This document shows positions 8,106 to 16,174 of a DNA stretch of 64,000 bases, in pieces. The stretch is from the NCBI GenBank assembly GCA_934247225.1, contig CAKQJE010000008.1, forward strand, positions 1 to 64,000, in the 5' to 3' direction. The position numbers were made by a program, and so were the translations under genes. The stretch's first letter is position 1, and the number at the start of each line of letters is the position of its first letter. Source of the stretch: an uncultured Clostridia bacterium. GTDB lineage: Bacteria > Bacillota > Clostridia > Christensenellales > Borkfalkiaceae. Under the pieces are notes generated by a model. It did not search any database. It was not told the DNA's origin and saw nothing but the letters and a program-made list of their open reading frames with translations.

Positions 8106-8678
8106 ATGAAAAAACTTATCGTCGCATCGAATAACAAAGGCAAACTTAAAGAAATAAAAGAAATATTAAGCGGAATTTACGAAGTCGTTCCGATGGGCGA
8201 AGCGGGCTTTAACGAAGATATCGTCGAGGACGGCAACAGTTTTTACGAGAACGCTCTGATAAAAGCGAAGACCGTTTCTTCGGCTCTTAATGCCGACGCC
8301 TTAGCTGACGACAGCGGACTTTGCGTGGAAGCTTTAAACGGCGAACCGGGTATTTACTCGGCGAGATATTCGGGGAGCCACGGAGACGACGCCGCGAACA
8401 GAGCCAAGCTTTTAAAAGAACTCGAAGGCAAAGAGAACAGAAAGGCGAAATTCGTTTCCGCCGTGGTGCTGTATAAAACCGACGGCGAAATTATTAAAGG
8501 CGTCGGCGAAACTTACGGAACTATCGCTTTCAAAGAAGAGGGAACGAACGGTTTCGGTTACGATCCGCTTTTTATTTCGGACGATCTGCATAAGTCTTTC
8601 GGGGTTGCTTCGAGCGAGGAAAAAAATTCTGTTAGTCACAGAAAACGCGCGTTAATCGACTTATTGAGGGGTTTATGA
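8106..8678 (+). CDS. rdgB: Non-canonical purine NTP pyrophosphatase, RdgB/HAM1 family
   Basis: This 190-residue enzyme hydrolyses XTP, dITP and ITP to the monophosphate and PPi, keeping deaminated purines out of DNA. The family motifs are present in order: VASNNKGKLKEI at the N-terminus (SxNxxK), FYENALIKA, ALADDSGLCV with the catalytic acidic pair, GIYSARYSG, and GTNGFGYDPLF, ending with SHRKRAL. The start at 8106 gives the standard MKKLIVASNNKGK N-terminus; an upstream in-frame codon at 8058 would add 16 unlikely residues. It overlaps the phosphoesterase gene by 4 nt (ATGA), the usual rdgB-yfcE pairing of Firmicutes. Confidence 0.95.
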   Translation: MKKLIVASNNKGKLKEIKEILSGIYEVVPMGEAGFNEDIVEDGNSFYENALIKAKTVSSALNADALADDSGLCVEALNGEPGIYSARYSGSHGDDAANRAKLLKELEGKENRKAKFVSAVVLYKTDGEIIKGVGETYGTIAFKEEGTNGFGYDPLFISDDLHKSFGVASSEEKNSVSHRKRALIDLLRGL

Positions 8679-9160
8679 AGACTATTGTCGTTGTGTCCGA
8701 CACGCACAGAAACAAATCCGCGCTCAAAAAAATCGCAAACGTGATTATGGAAAACGACTATGTTTTTCACCTCGGCGATTATTACGACGATTTCGTCGAT
8801 TACGCTTACGCGCTTAAAGACAAGGTTTTTCAGGTTCACGGGAATTGCGATTACGGTACGAGCGAAGCCGAAACGGAAATTCTCACCGAGATCGAGGGCG
8901 TGAAAATCTTTGCCACGCACGGGCATAATTACGGCGTGAAGCAGGGCAGAGAAAAACTTTTAAGGCGGGCGAAACAGCTCGGGGCGACCCTTGTTTTTTA
9001 CGGGCATACGCATATCGCCGAAATTTACGAAAAGGACGGCATAACGCTTGTAAATCCGGGCTGTCTTTACGAGTATTCTCCCCAAAAAAGTTTTGCTTTC
9101 GTGGTTATCGACAAAGGAAAAGTAAACGCTTTCATAAACGACAAAGCGTTTCAGAACTGA
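8675..9160 (+). CDS. YfcE/MJ0936-type metallophosphoesterase
   Basis: This 161-residue calcineurin-like phosphodiesterase has the metal-binding motifs in order: SDTHRNKSAL at residues 8-17, FHLGDYYDD, HGNCD, ATHGHNYG and YGHTHIAE near the C-terminus. The family acts on cyclic nucleotides or phosphodiesters in vitro; the natural substrate is unclear. Translation is coupled to rdgB by an ATGA overlap. Confidence 0.92.
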   Translation: MKTIVVVSDTHRNKSALKKIANVIMENDYVFHLGDYYDDFVDYAYALKDKVFQVHGNCDYGTSEAETEILTEIEGVKIFATHGHNYGVKQGREKLLRRAKQLGATLVFYGHTHIAEIYEKDGITLVNPGCLYEYSPQKSFAFVVIDKGKVNAFINDKAFQN

Positions 9161-9240
9161 AAAACGCGTTAGTAAATCGCGGCGATTATAATTTTGTAAC
9201 ATTTGCGCCCCGCAAACAGACGACGGGCGCTTAAATTCAT

Positions 9241-10155
9241 ATGAAAAAGGTTAAGTTATCAGACGTTTTAACATATATATATCCCGTGCTTTTAGGCACG
9301 CTCCTCGCGTTCGATTACGCGCTTTTTATCGTTCCCAACAACTTTGCTCCGTCGGGAGTGAACGGTATCGCGGTAATGGTTCAGCACGTGATGCAAAAAA
9401 CGGAATACGTTTCTTACGTATCCCTTCTTATAAATATTCCGCTTTGCGTTTTCGCGTATTTTAAAATCGATAAAATTTTCGCGGTAAAAACGCTGGAATT
9501 TTCGCTGTCTTATTCGCTTGTTTTCCTTCTTCTGACAAAGGTCGAAGCGATAAGCGACGCATTAAAACCGTTTGTTTACGAGTCCAAAGGCGTGGATACC
9601 ATTTATCCCGCGCTTATCGCAGGGCTTATCATGGGTTTTTGCATAGGCTTTTCGGTCAAAAACAATTCGTCTACGGGCGGAACGGACATTTTAGCGAAAT
9701 ACGTAAGCAAAATCAGACCCGAATGGAATTTCTTTTACGTCACGTTCGTTATGAATGCGATCGTTGCTTTCGCAAGCTATTTCGTGTTCGGCGAAGAGGT
9801 GGACGGCGTTATGGTTTACGATTACAAACCCGTTTGTCTGTGCGTATTATACGCGTTCGTTTCGAGTTTTGTCGGTAACAGAATTATTTCGGGTCTTAAA
9901 CACGCCTGCAAATTCACGATAGTGACCGATCAATGCGACGAGCTCGAATATGAGATCACTCACACGCTCAAACACTCCGCAACGCGGCTTCACGGCGTGG
10001 GCATTTACAAGCACCACGATAAGGAGGTGCTGATCTGTATAGTAAACTCGCATCAGGTTGCCGATTTCGAACGGATAATCAAGAAATTCCCGAACACGTT
10101 CGTTTATATCGAATCGGTCGATCAGACGATAGGTAATTTCATAAAAGTCAAATAA
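9241..10155 (+). CDS. YitT family membrane protein (DUF161/DUF2179)
   Basis: This 304-residue protein has an N-terminal region of five to six transmembrane helices (about residues 10-200) and a C-terminal soluble DUF2179 domain (about 215-304), including HSATRLHGVGIYKHHDKEVL. Conserved YitT features such as the NNSSTGGTDILAKY motif are present. The transported or sensed substrate is unknown for the family. Three 22-bp tandem repeats start 3 nt after its stop codon. The SD is weak. Confidence 0.9.
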   Translation: MKKVKLSDVLTYIYPVLLGTLLAFDYALFIVPNNFAPSGVNGIAVMVQHVMQKTEYVSYVSLLINIPLCVFAYFKIDKIFAVKTLEFSLSYSLVFLLLTKVEAISDALKPFVYESKGVDTIYPALIAGLIMGFCIGFSVKNNSSTGGTDILAKYVSKIRPEWNFFYVTFVMNAIVAFASYFVFGEEVDGVMVYDYKPVCLCVLYAFVSSFVGNRIISGLKHACKFTIVTDQCDELEYEITHTLKHSATRLHGVGIYKHHDKEVLICIVNSHQVADFERIIKKFPNTFVYIESVDQTIGNFIKVK

Positions 10156-10158
10156 AGC

Positions 10159-10224
10159 CAGCCTGAATTACGAATAAATTCAGCCCGAATAACGAATAAA
10201 ATCAGCCTGATTAACGAAAAACGC
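10159..10224. repeat. Three 22-bp tandem repeats
   Basis: Degenerate copies at 10159-10180, 10181-10202 and 10203-10224 share a CAGCC(T/C)GA(A/T)TxACGAATAAA-like unit. They lie directly between the YitT stop and tRNA-Leu. They could be slippage-born sequence or a 3' UTR element. Confidence 0.8.
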
Positions 10225-10302
10225 GGCTATGCGGCGGCGTTTCGGCAAGGTTATTTATCCTGCTTAAAGCAGGCTTAAAACCGCATTAAAAATGCGGAAA
10301 AC

Positions 10303-10386
10303 GCAAGTATGGCGGAATTGGCAGACGCGATGGATTTAGGATCCATTGGTATTCCCGTGCAGGTTCGATCCCTGTTACTTGCACCA
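10303..10386 (+). tRNA. tRNA-Leu (anticodon UAG)
   Basis: The acceptor stem GCAAGTA pairs with TACTTGC. The D-arm, an anticodon loop TTTAGGA with anticodon UAG, a long class II variable arm, the T-arm with GGTTCGATCC, and an encoded CCA at 10384-10386 are all present. The length (84 nt) and long variable arm fit leucine. It is followed by a strong terminator and then by AT-rich accessory DNA, so it is a plausible island anchor. Confidence 0.97.
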
Positions 10387-10390
10387 TCTG

Positions 10391-10442
10391 AAAACACTAT
10401 CGACTTCTGAACCCTGATGGTTCGATTATCGATAGTGTTTTT
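10391..10442 (+). terminator. Rho-independent terminator of tRNA-Leu
   Basis: AAAACACTATCGA at 10391 pairs with TCGATAGTGTTTTT ending at 10442, followed by a T-rich run. It lies 4 nt after the tRNA CCA end. Confidence 0.9.
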
Positions 10443-10494
10443 CTATTTTTTTAGCAGTTATGCGGGTTTTTATCTTTTGTTTTCATTTTCTTTA

Positions 10495-10571
10495 TCGGAC
10501 TAGAAATGGAAAAAATTAAAAAATTGAAGTCAAAAATTTTAATTTTTTATTTCCGAACCCCGCTTGTCCGA
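10495..10571. terminator. AT-rich long hairpin flanking the IS transposase
   Basis: TCGGAC (10495-10500) pairs with GTCCGA (10566-10571), and the inner A-rich and T-rich arms also pair imperfectly. It is just 3' of the transposase stop on the minus strand. It may end transposase transcription or protect it from readthrough. It may also be part of the IS end. Confidence 0.5.
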
Positions 10572-10576
10572 TTTAT

Positions 10577-11725
10577 TTATTCAAAATCTTCGGGTTTTTC
10601 TCTATATTCGCGTTCTTTTTGATTCGGAGTCTTGTATTGCAGTTTTGCGTGAGGACGTTGCTCGTTATAAAACTCAATATAATCGTCAACGGCTTTATAA
10701 AATTCTTTTTCCAAACGATATTTTTTTCTGTATAGTTCTTCGCGTTTTAACGATGCGAAGAAAGATTCCATAACGGAATTATCGTAAGGAACGTATGCGC
10801 GGGAAAATGAATGTGTGATTTGCAATGATTTTAGATAATCGTTCAAGCCTTTTGAAATGTAATTTGAACCGCGATCGGTATGAAAAATAAGCGATTTGGA
10901 CGGTTTCCGTTCTTCATAGGCTATCTTAAAAGTCGTTTTCACGAGTTGAGTACTGTTAATTTTCCCTATTTTGTAAGAAATAATTTTTCTTGCATACAAA
11001 TCGATAACGGCGCAGATATAGTATTGTTTATTGTTGCACTTAAAATATGTAACGTCGCTTACCCATACTTGGTCGGGCGCAGTTGTATTAAATTCTTGGT
11101 TGAGATAATTTTTGTGTCGTCGAGCATTGTCGTTATAATATTTTTTTGCGTCTTGTCGAATGCTTACAAGTCCCATACCGCTCATTAATTTTCGAACCAT
11201 ATTTACTGATGTTTTTATATCACGACGACGTAGAACCGCAGTAATTTTTGCCGCTCCGAATATTTGATTGCTTTCATCGTATATTTCTTGTATTTGCTCG
11301 CGTAATGTTTCTCTGCGTTTTGCGTACCAAGTATTATCCCTTTTGTTGCGGAGAATATGGTTATAATAAGTTCCTCTCGGAATATCCAACGCATCGCAGA
11401 GCATATGGACGCTGTAATTTCCGGACAGGCTTTCTGCTGTGTGCAACTTGTCTTTCAACGACGAATTCGGCAGAATGTTTGCTTTTTTAATAATTTCGAT
11501 AATACCCTCAAGTCGATCTATTTTCGCTTCAAGCAACTTGAAGTTGCGTAAAGTTAAATTTTTACGGTCGGATTGCTTTTGTTCATTCTGATATTCGGAT
11601 AGCCATTTATAAAAAGTGCTTTTGGAAATCTCGATATCTTTGATGATTCTGAGTGGCGATTCTCTGTCTTTAACATATCTTTTAATTGCGTTTTCTTTTT
11701 CTTTCAACGAATGTCTTTTGCTCAT
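10577..11725 (-). CDS. IS3-family transposase (fused OrfA-OrfB)
   Basis: This 382-residue protein has an N-terminal HTH/leucine-zipper region like OrfA (residues 1-85) followed by the HTH_21 and integrase core of OrfB. The DDE catalytic residues are visible: D in WVSDVTYF, D in FHTDRGSNY, and E in VMESFFASLK, followed by the typical YNEQRPHAKLQYKTP tail. Most IS3 members make the fusion by -1 frameshifting. Here it is one continuous frame. The SD AAAGGAGT lies before ATG 11725. Base composition is more AT-rich than the flanking core genes. Confidence 0.93.
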   Translation of the reverse strand: MSKRHSLKEKENAIKRYVKDRESPLRIIKDIEISKSTFYKWLSEYQNEQKQSDRKNLTLRNFKLLEAKIDRLEGIIEIIKKANILPNSSLKDKLHTAESLSGNYSVHMLCDALDIPRGTYYNHILRNKRDNTWYAKRRETLREQIQEIYDESNQIFGAAKITAVLRRRDIKTSVNMVRKLMSGMGLVSIRQDAKKYYNDNARRHKNYLNQEFNTTAPDQVWVSDVTYFKCNNKQYYICAVIDLYARKIISYKIGKINSTQLVKTTFKIAYEERKPSKSLIFHTDRGSNYISKGLNDYLKSLQITHSFSRAYVPYDNSVMESFFASLKREELYRKKYRLEKEFYKAVDDYIEFYNEQRPHAKLQYKTPNQKEREYREKPEDFE

Positions 11726-11757
11726 AATGTTACTCCTTTACCGTTTTATCCGGTAAA

Positions 11758-12109
11758 AGTATTATACCGCGATTTTAAAAGCAATGTGAAGGATAAATGC
11801 CAAAACTATATATTGCTATTTAAATTTGTTTAAAAGTGTCTTCATACGAGATATGGAAGGTGGTTTGATTATCATTGTTACAAAAAGAGGAATGCAAATA
11901 TAAGAAATATTTGGAAGGGAAGTCTTAAATGTTTGTTTCGGACTTTATTTTATGCGTTGGAATATAATATTTGAGGGATTTGTCCCAAAGGACTATAGTG
12001 CAATGTGCCGTTCCAATACTTTTACTTTTCTTTGTTTGTAAATTTCATTTCATGAAACATTTCTCTTATTGGGGATTATGTCAATAATTTCCAATAAACT
12101 TGGTTTTTG
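11758..12109. other. AT-rich intergenic region without recognised gene
   Basis: About 350 bp with no ORF that I believe and no stable hairpin other than the one at 11737-11757. It may hold the upstream end of the IS and the remains of older insertions. Confidence 0.5.
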
Positions 12110-12138
12110 TTGACAAAAAAGAAATTCAATGATAGAAT
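12110..12138 (+). promoter_or_regulatory. Promoter of the dGTPase fragment
   Basis: TTGACA (12110-12115), a 17-bp spacer and TAGAAT (12133-12138) lie 36 bp before the start ATG at 12175. GGAGG (12164-12168) is the SD. Confidence 0.75.
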
Positions 12139-12174
12139 CAAAAATAGTAGTTTGCACAATGATGGAGGTTGCAT

Positions 12175-12921
12175 ATGTTATATTGGAATTTGTTACTTAA
12201 GCCCGAACGCGTGCGTCAAAATTCTACAGTAGAAAAAACAAGAAATGATAATCGTTCCCCATTTAAAAAAGATTTTGATACTGTTTGTAATAGCACTATT
12301 TTACGAAGACTGCAGGATAAAGCACAGGTATTTCCCTTGGAGCAAGAAGATTATGCAAGAACAAGATTGACTCATTCTATTGAAGTGCTTTCTATTGCAG
12401 AAAGTTTGGGAATGCAGGCAATCAATGTAATAAAGAGGCATGATAAAAAATATATAAGTAAAGATGGGGAAGATTGCTGTTATATTGATGAAATTCCTAA
12501 TATACTCAAGACTGTGGCGTTATTGCATGATATGGGCAATCCTCCGTTTGGACATTTAGGAGAACGGATAATAGGCGACTGGTTTAACAATAATTTGAAT
12601 AAGCTTGCGATTAATTCTGATCATAGGTTAGTGTTTAAAGATGGCAGTGATGCAAAGGATACCCTTGCTTATAAATTAAAAGGTGCTTATTCAGAAGATT
12701 TGGTAAATTTTGAAGGAAATGCACAGCTATTGCGCTTAGTATCAAAATTAAATTTGGTGGTAGATGAGAATGGCATGAATTTATCATATCCCGTTTTAGC
12801 ATCTTTCATAAAATATCCGACAAACTCAGAATCTATTGATAAAATGATTTTGAGGAAGAAGAAGGTAGGTTATTTTACTGCTGAGAAAGAACTGTTTGAT
12901 GATATACTAACAATATTGTAA
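12175..12921 (+). pseudogene. dGTPase (HD-domain dNTP triphosphohydrolase), 3'-truncated
   Basis: About 248 residues match the N-terminal half of a dGTPase (full length about 440-500). The signature blocks are RRLQDKAQVFPLE, ARTRLTHSIEV, the HD motif LLHDMGNPPFGHLGER, and VNFEGNAQLLRLVSKLN. It stops a few residues after the conserved KVGYFTAEKELFDDI segment. The missing half would carry the last metal-binding Asp of the HD site, so it is probably inactive. The start ATG 12175 is favoured over TTG 12169 by its 6-nt SD spacing. dGTPases of this kind can act in phage defence by draining dNTPs (family knowledge). The stop abuts a headless helicase. Confidence 0.8.
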
Positions 12922-14846
12922 TCGTGTTGCCTACTGTTGCTCTATTGATAGAAGTTACGGAAGAAATTAACGACTTCAATGAGAAACACAACTTGGGTTA
13001 CAGTATATTTAATTCGATTTATAAAGACTTGGAGTTATCTGAACGGAATATCTTTATTTTAACTCCCGAAAGAGTTCTGCGACTATTGGCTATTAAACCC
13101 GATATAAAGATTGACTTTTTCTTTTTTGACGAAATATATAAAATCGATGAAGATGTTGTAATATCAAGCGAAGATGACGTGAATGATAAAATTGAACTCG
13201 GAAACGATAATCCTCAGCGAGACGAGCAAGATCATCGAGCTGTAGCATTTAGATTGGCATTATATTTTTTACTTAAAAAGTGTAATTCTTGCTATTTGGC
13301 GGGTCCGTTTATCAAATTGAACAGTTTGAAAAGTGGGTTTAATACGATGCTTGAAAAACATCGCATTGCAACGAAAGAAATTACTTTTATACCTACACTT
13401 AAAAATGAAATTGATTTCCATGGGAAAACTTATAAGTATTCATCGCCATTTAGTAATACCCAAGTAAAGACAGATGCCGATACTTCTATTAAAAGGTTAG
13501 TATATGTAGCAAATAAACTGAAAATTTCAAATGAAAATCAAGCTATTGTTTATTGCTTACGCCCAGCCGATACGGAAAAGCGAGCAAGAGAATTTTCCGA
13601 CAATTATGCCAAACAAAATTTCGATAATGCAAAACTTCAAATGTTTATCGACCATTTGAAAACCAATTATAATTTTTATTTTGGAGGAAAGAAAAAATCC
13701 TTTGATAATTGGGATTTAGTTTATGCGCTTCGTAACAATGTTGGAATACACAACGGGAAGTTTCCCAAATACTTTCAGAGAGAAATTATGAATCTTTTTA
13801 ATGATGGGGCAATGAGTACACTTTTTTGCACATCCACCATTGTGGAAGGTGTTAATACTAACGCTAAGACCGTAGTAGTTTATAGTAGTCCATCAGGAAA
13901 ATCCGACGAAGGAAAGAAATTTTTATTACTAAACATAAATGGTAGAGCTGGAAGATATCAACATCATTTTGTTGGTAATATAGTTTATCTTAGTGATAAG
14001 AGTCTTAAAATTATAAATTGTGACGGTATTTCTCTTGATTTCAAACCTTATAATTCTAAGTTGCTTTTAAAAGAATTGGACTTAGAAAATATTGACAATG
14101 AAGATCTGTCGCAAAATAATTTAACTCGTAAAAATGCATTAAACTTAAATAAGCAACTTTTACCCGATGATGTTTTTGAACAAAACCGTTTAATTGAGCG
14201 TAAAAAACAAGAAATAATCCTATCTAAAATTCTTGATAATGTTGAATCGTTTATTGGCATTGAAACAGCGTCTGCTTATGATTTTGTAACTGGGGTCTAC
14301 TTTGAAACAATTTTACAAATATGGTCGGAAGTTGGTGAAATTAAACCAATTCAAATAAATGCTATCAAATGGTTTTCTATCAATTATGCCGAAAAGAGTT
14401 ATCAGGGAGTATTAGATTATAGATTTAAAAAATATTTAACACAAGAAGACGAGCATAAATTTGTAAATGAAACTTATAGAAGGGTGTTCCGTGATATTAA
14501 AGATACTATTGAATATCAACTACCGCGAATTATAAGTTTGTTTGAATCATTGGTAATACGCGCTTTTGACATTAAAAAAATTCAACTATCTAAACCGATA
14601 GATTTAAGCAACATTATTAGATTTTTCGAAATTGGGGCTACATCTCCTCTTGGTATTGATATGGTGGAAAAAGCTATACCTATTGTTACCGTTAGAAAAA
14701 TAGATAATTTAAGATTTAACTCGTCTGAATTGGAGGGACAACGAAGAGAATTTGCGACAATATTTAAGGCCATAGCTGGTCGCTTTGATGATTATGAAAA
14801 ATACTATTTAAAAGAATACATAAAAAAGTATTGCTTATTGAAATAA
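12903..14846 (+). pseudogene. Ski2-like SF2 helicase, 5'-truncated (Hachiman HamB/AbpB-like)
   Basis: An open frame of about 647 codons starts after a stop at 12900 and has no proper start; a GTG at 12924 is the first possible one. It opens at the strand that precedes motif Ia (VLPTVALLIEV), so motif I (Walker A) is missing. Motif II is DEIYKIDEDV. The thiol-like FCTSTIVEGVNTNAK block is motif IV-V, and INGRAGRY is motif VI. Such helicases work in antiphage systems with a nuclease partner (family knowledge; no DUF1837-type partner is present here). It lies in another frame than the dGTPase fragment, at a junction near 12900-12912. Confidence 0.7.
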
Positions 14847-14850
14847 TCTT

Positions 14851-14988
14851 ATGGCGACTAAAAATAATCAAATATCAATACGTAGGTCTGCGCCGGAATA
14901 TCTTACTTATGTCACGTCGGTTGGCGGTGGAACAAAGGATGTAGAAGCCCATTACGAAGATGAAAACATTTTTTTGCTTGTGCATTGA
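14851..14988 (+). pseudogene. RhuM-family N-terminal fragment
   Basis: A 45-codon frame ends early. The segments IRRSAPEYLTYVTSVGG and HYEDENIFLL resemble the start of RhuM-type virulence/defence-island proteins, which continue for about 300 residues in intact copies. After the in-frame stop the similarity is gone. No SD is visible. It is probably a decayed remnant left in the island. Confidence 0.5.
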
Positions 14989-15124
14989 TATAAAAATATC
15001 CCATAGTTGTATGTTGTAAAAAAATTGGGATTTGATAAAATAGTAGTCAAAAGGTATGAAGCGTTTAAAATTAAAAAATTATGATTGGAATAGTAGTGTA
15101 GCTATTTCGTACTGTATAGCCATA

Positions 15125-15405
15125 TTAGTCGCAGGCGATTGCGTTCGAACCCGGTCTTGCGTTGTGTTTTTGGCTAATACATCGTTGCGTTCGCGTGTTA
15201 TACGCAGAGTATTAACGCGCTCACGCGCCTTGTCTTAGTCTAAAAACGCAAGGCAAGACTTGTCGGCAACCAAAACGTCGTTATTTTCGATGAATTTTGG
15301 CGAAGGCGAACGCAGATGTACTTACTGTACTTCAAGCGAGAATTTGACAAAAGGCGCGGAAATAACGGCGTTTTGGCGGGTTCTAACACAATCGCCTGCG
15401 GCTAA
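15125..15405. repeat. 281-bp foldback (nested inverted-repeat) element
   Basis: The outer arms 15125-15153 and 15377-15405 are inverted copies (26 of 29 bases pair). Directly inside lie two further inverted-repeat arms: 15154-15180 with 15232-15260, and 15270-15289 with 15357-15376 (18 of 20 pair). The whole can fold into a three-way junction. Its base composition is more GC-rich than the AT-rich flanks. No protein is encoded. The 29-bp ends recall a MITE, but the nested arms recall a structured RNA. Confidence 0.75.
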
Positions 15406-15456
15406 GAGTTTTTGAGTGTATTTTTACTAAAAATGCCACTCAAAAGCTCTTTTTTT
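15405..15456 (+). terminator. Rho-independent terminator after the foldback element
   Basis: AGAGTTTTTGAGTG (15405-15418) pairs with CACTCAAAAGCTCT (15437-15450), followed by seven T. It starts exactly where the foldback ends, so the two may form one transcribed unit. Confidence 0.8.
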
Positions 15457-15758
15457 ATGCAAAAGTTCAACTCAAATAACAAAAAGTTGGGAGTAAGTTG
15501 GGGGTAAATCGTCACAAAACATAAGAAAACTTCTTGATTTCTCGGAGCTGATTTTCCTCGTAATGTTCCAAATGCGTGTAAACCGTAGAGATATAGCAGA
15601 CAAAAATATAAAAGTCAATATTTTTGTACGGTTTAAGGCTGACAAAAATATAAAAAATAAAAATTTGTAAGGATAAAACAAAAAAAGAAAACAGCACAAC
15701 CCATTAACAAAAAGTCGGAAATAAAACGAGAGTAGATAAAATGTTTGACACAAATATC
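15457..15758. other. AT-rich spacer with no recognised gene
   Basis: This stretch has only low-complexity, Phe/Leu-rich reading frames on the minus strand that look like AT-rich noise. A TTGACA at 15745 lies near the next promoter. Confidence 0.5.
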
Positions 15759-15786
15759 TTGACTTTGGTAAATGTTTTGATAAAAT
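15759..15786 (+). promoter_or_regulatory. Promoter of the 96-aa toxin-like gene
   Basis: TTGACT (15759-15764), a 16-bp spacer and TAAAAT (15781-15786) precede a leader of about 75 nt. Confidence 0.55.
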
Positions 15787-15869
15787 GTAAATAGAAATTA
15801 AAATGTTAGTGTTTTTTATTGATAGAAGAATTTCGAAAAACATACGAAAAAGTATAAGAAGGTGATATA

Positions 15870-16160
15870 ATGGGAGCAGGCGGAGTGCCAAATCGAATTA
15901 TAAAAGTGATTGAAGGTAAAAGAGGAGATTTGCCGACAAAAGTTGCGGATTATAATTCAAGATACGATCTTTATGTGGATGGTAAAAAAGTTCAAAGCAG
16001 ATGGTTTGATTTTGAAGGAAATGTTGTTTGGAATAGAGATTACGATCATCAGGATTCTCACAATAATCACAAATTTCCACATGATCATAAATGGGTTTGG
16101 AAGAATGGCCATCCAGATAGGAAAAAAGATATAAGTCCTGATTATAGAAAATTTAAATAA
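15870..16160 (+). CDS. Small His-rich protein resembling a polymorphic-toxin C-terminal domain
   Basis: This 96-residue protein has a YDLYVDGKKVQSRWFDFEG block, then WNRDYDHQDSHNNHKFPHDH and a basic tail. The pattern of R/W-F-D-x-x-G followed by a DYxH...HxFPHxH cluster is seen at the ends of RHS-like and phage-associated toxins (recalled, not searched). A stand-alone version without a delivery module is unusual. SD AAGGTGA precedes ATG 15870. The next gene starts 14 nt after the stop and carries a zinc-ribbon domain like that of immunity proteins, so a toxin-immunity pair is possible. It may equally be an orphan domain. Confidence 0.55.
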   Translation: MGAGGVPNRIIKVIEGKRGDLPTKVADYNSRYDLYVDGKKVQSRWFDFEGNVVWNRDYDHQDSHNNHKFPHDHKWVWKNGHPDRKKDISPDYRKFK

Positions 16161-16174
16161 AAAGGAGAAAGTGA

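Larger units (their letters stand above)
10495..11757 (-). mobile_element. IS3-family insertion sequence (borders approximate)
   Basis: The element is defined by its single transposase gene, with a hairpin on each side (10495-10571 and 11737-11757). I could not find convincing terminal inverted repeats or a target duplication by eye, so the ends are estimates. It inserts between tRNA-Leu and the accessory genes. Confidence 0.6.

Noticed and set aside
15142..15162. Second tRNA-Leu end (att site) near 15142
   Set aside because: The T-arm-like string has mismatches and a 2-nt gap and lies inside the foldback; not strong enough to call an attachment site.
15056..15238. 60-aa ORF over the foldback element
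   Set aside because: It overlaps the left inverted repeat and arm, has odd composition, and the pairing explains the sequence better.
15472..15891. 139-aa Leu/Phe-rich minus-strand ORF
   Set aside because: AT-rich low-complexity frame with no SD; it overlaps the promoter and start of the toxin-like gene.
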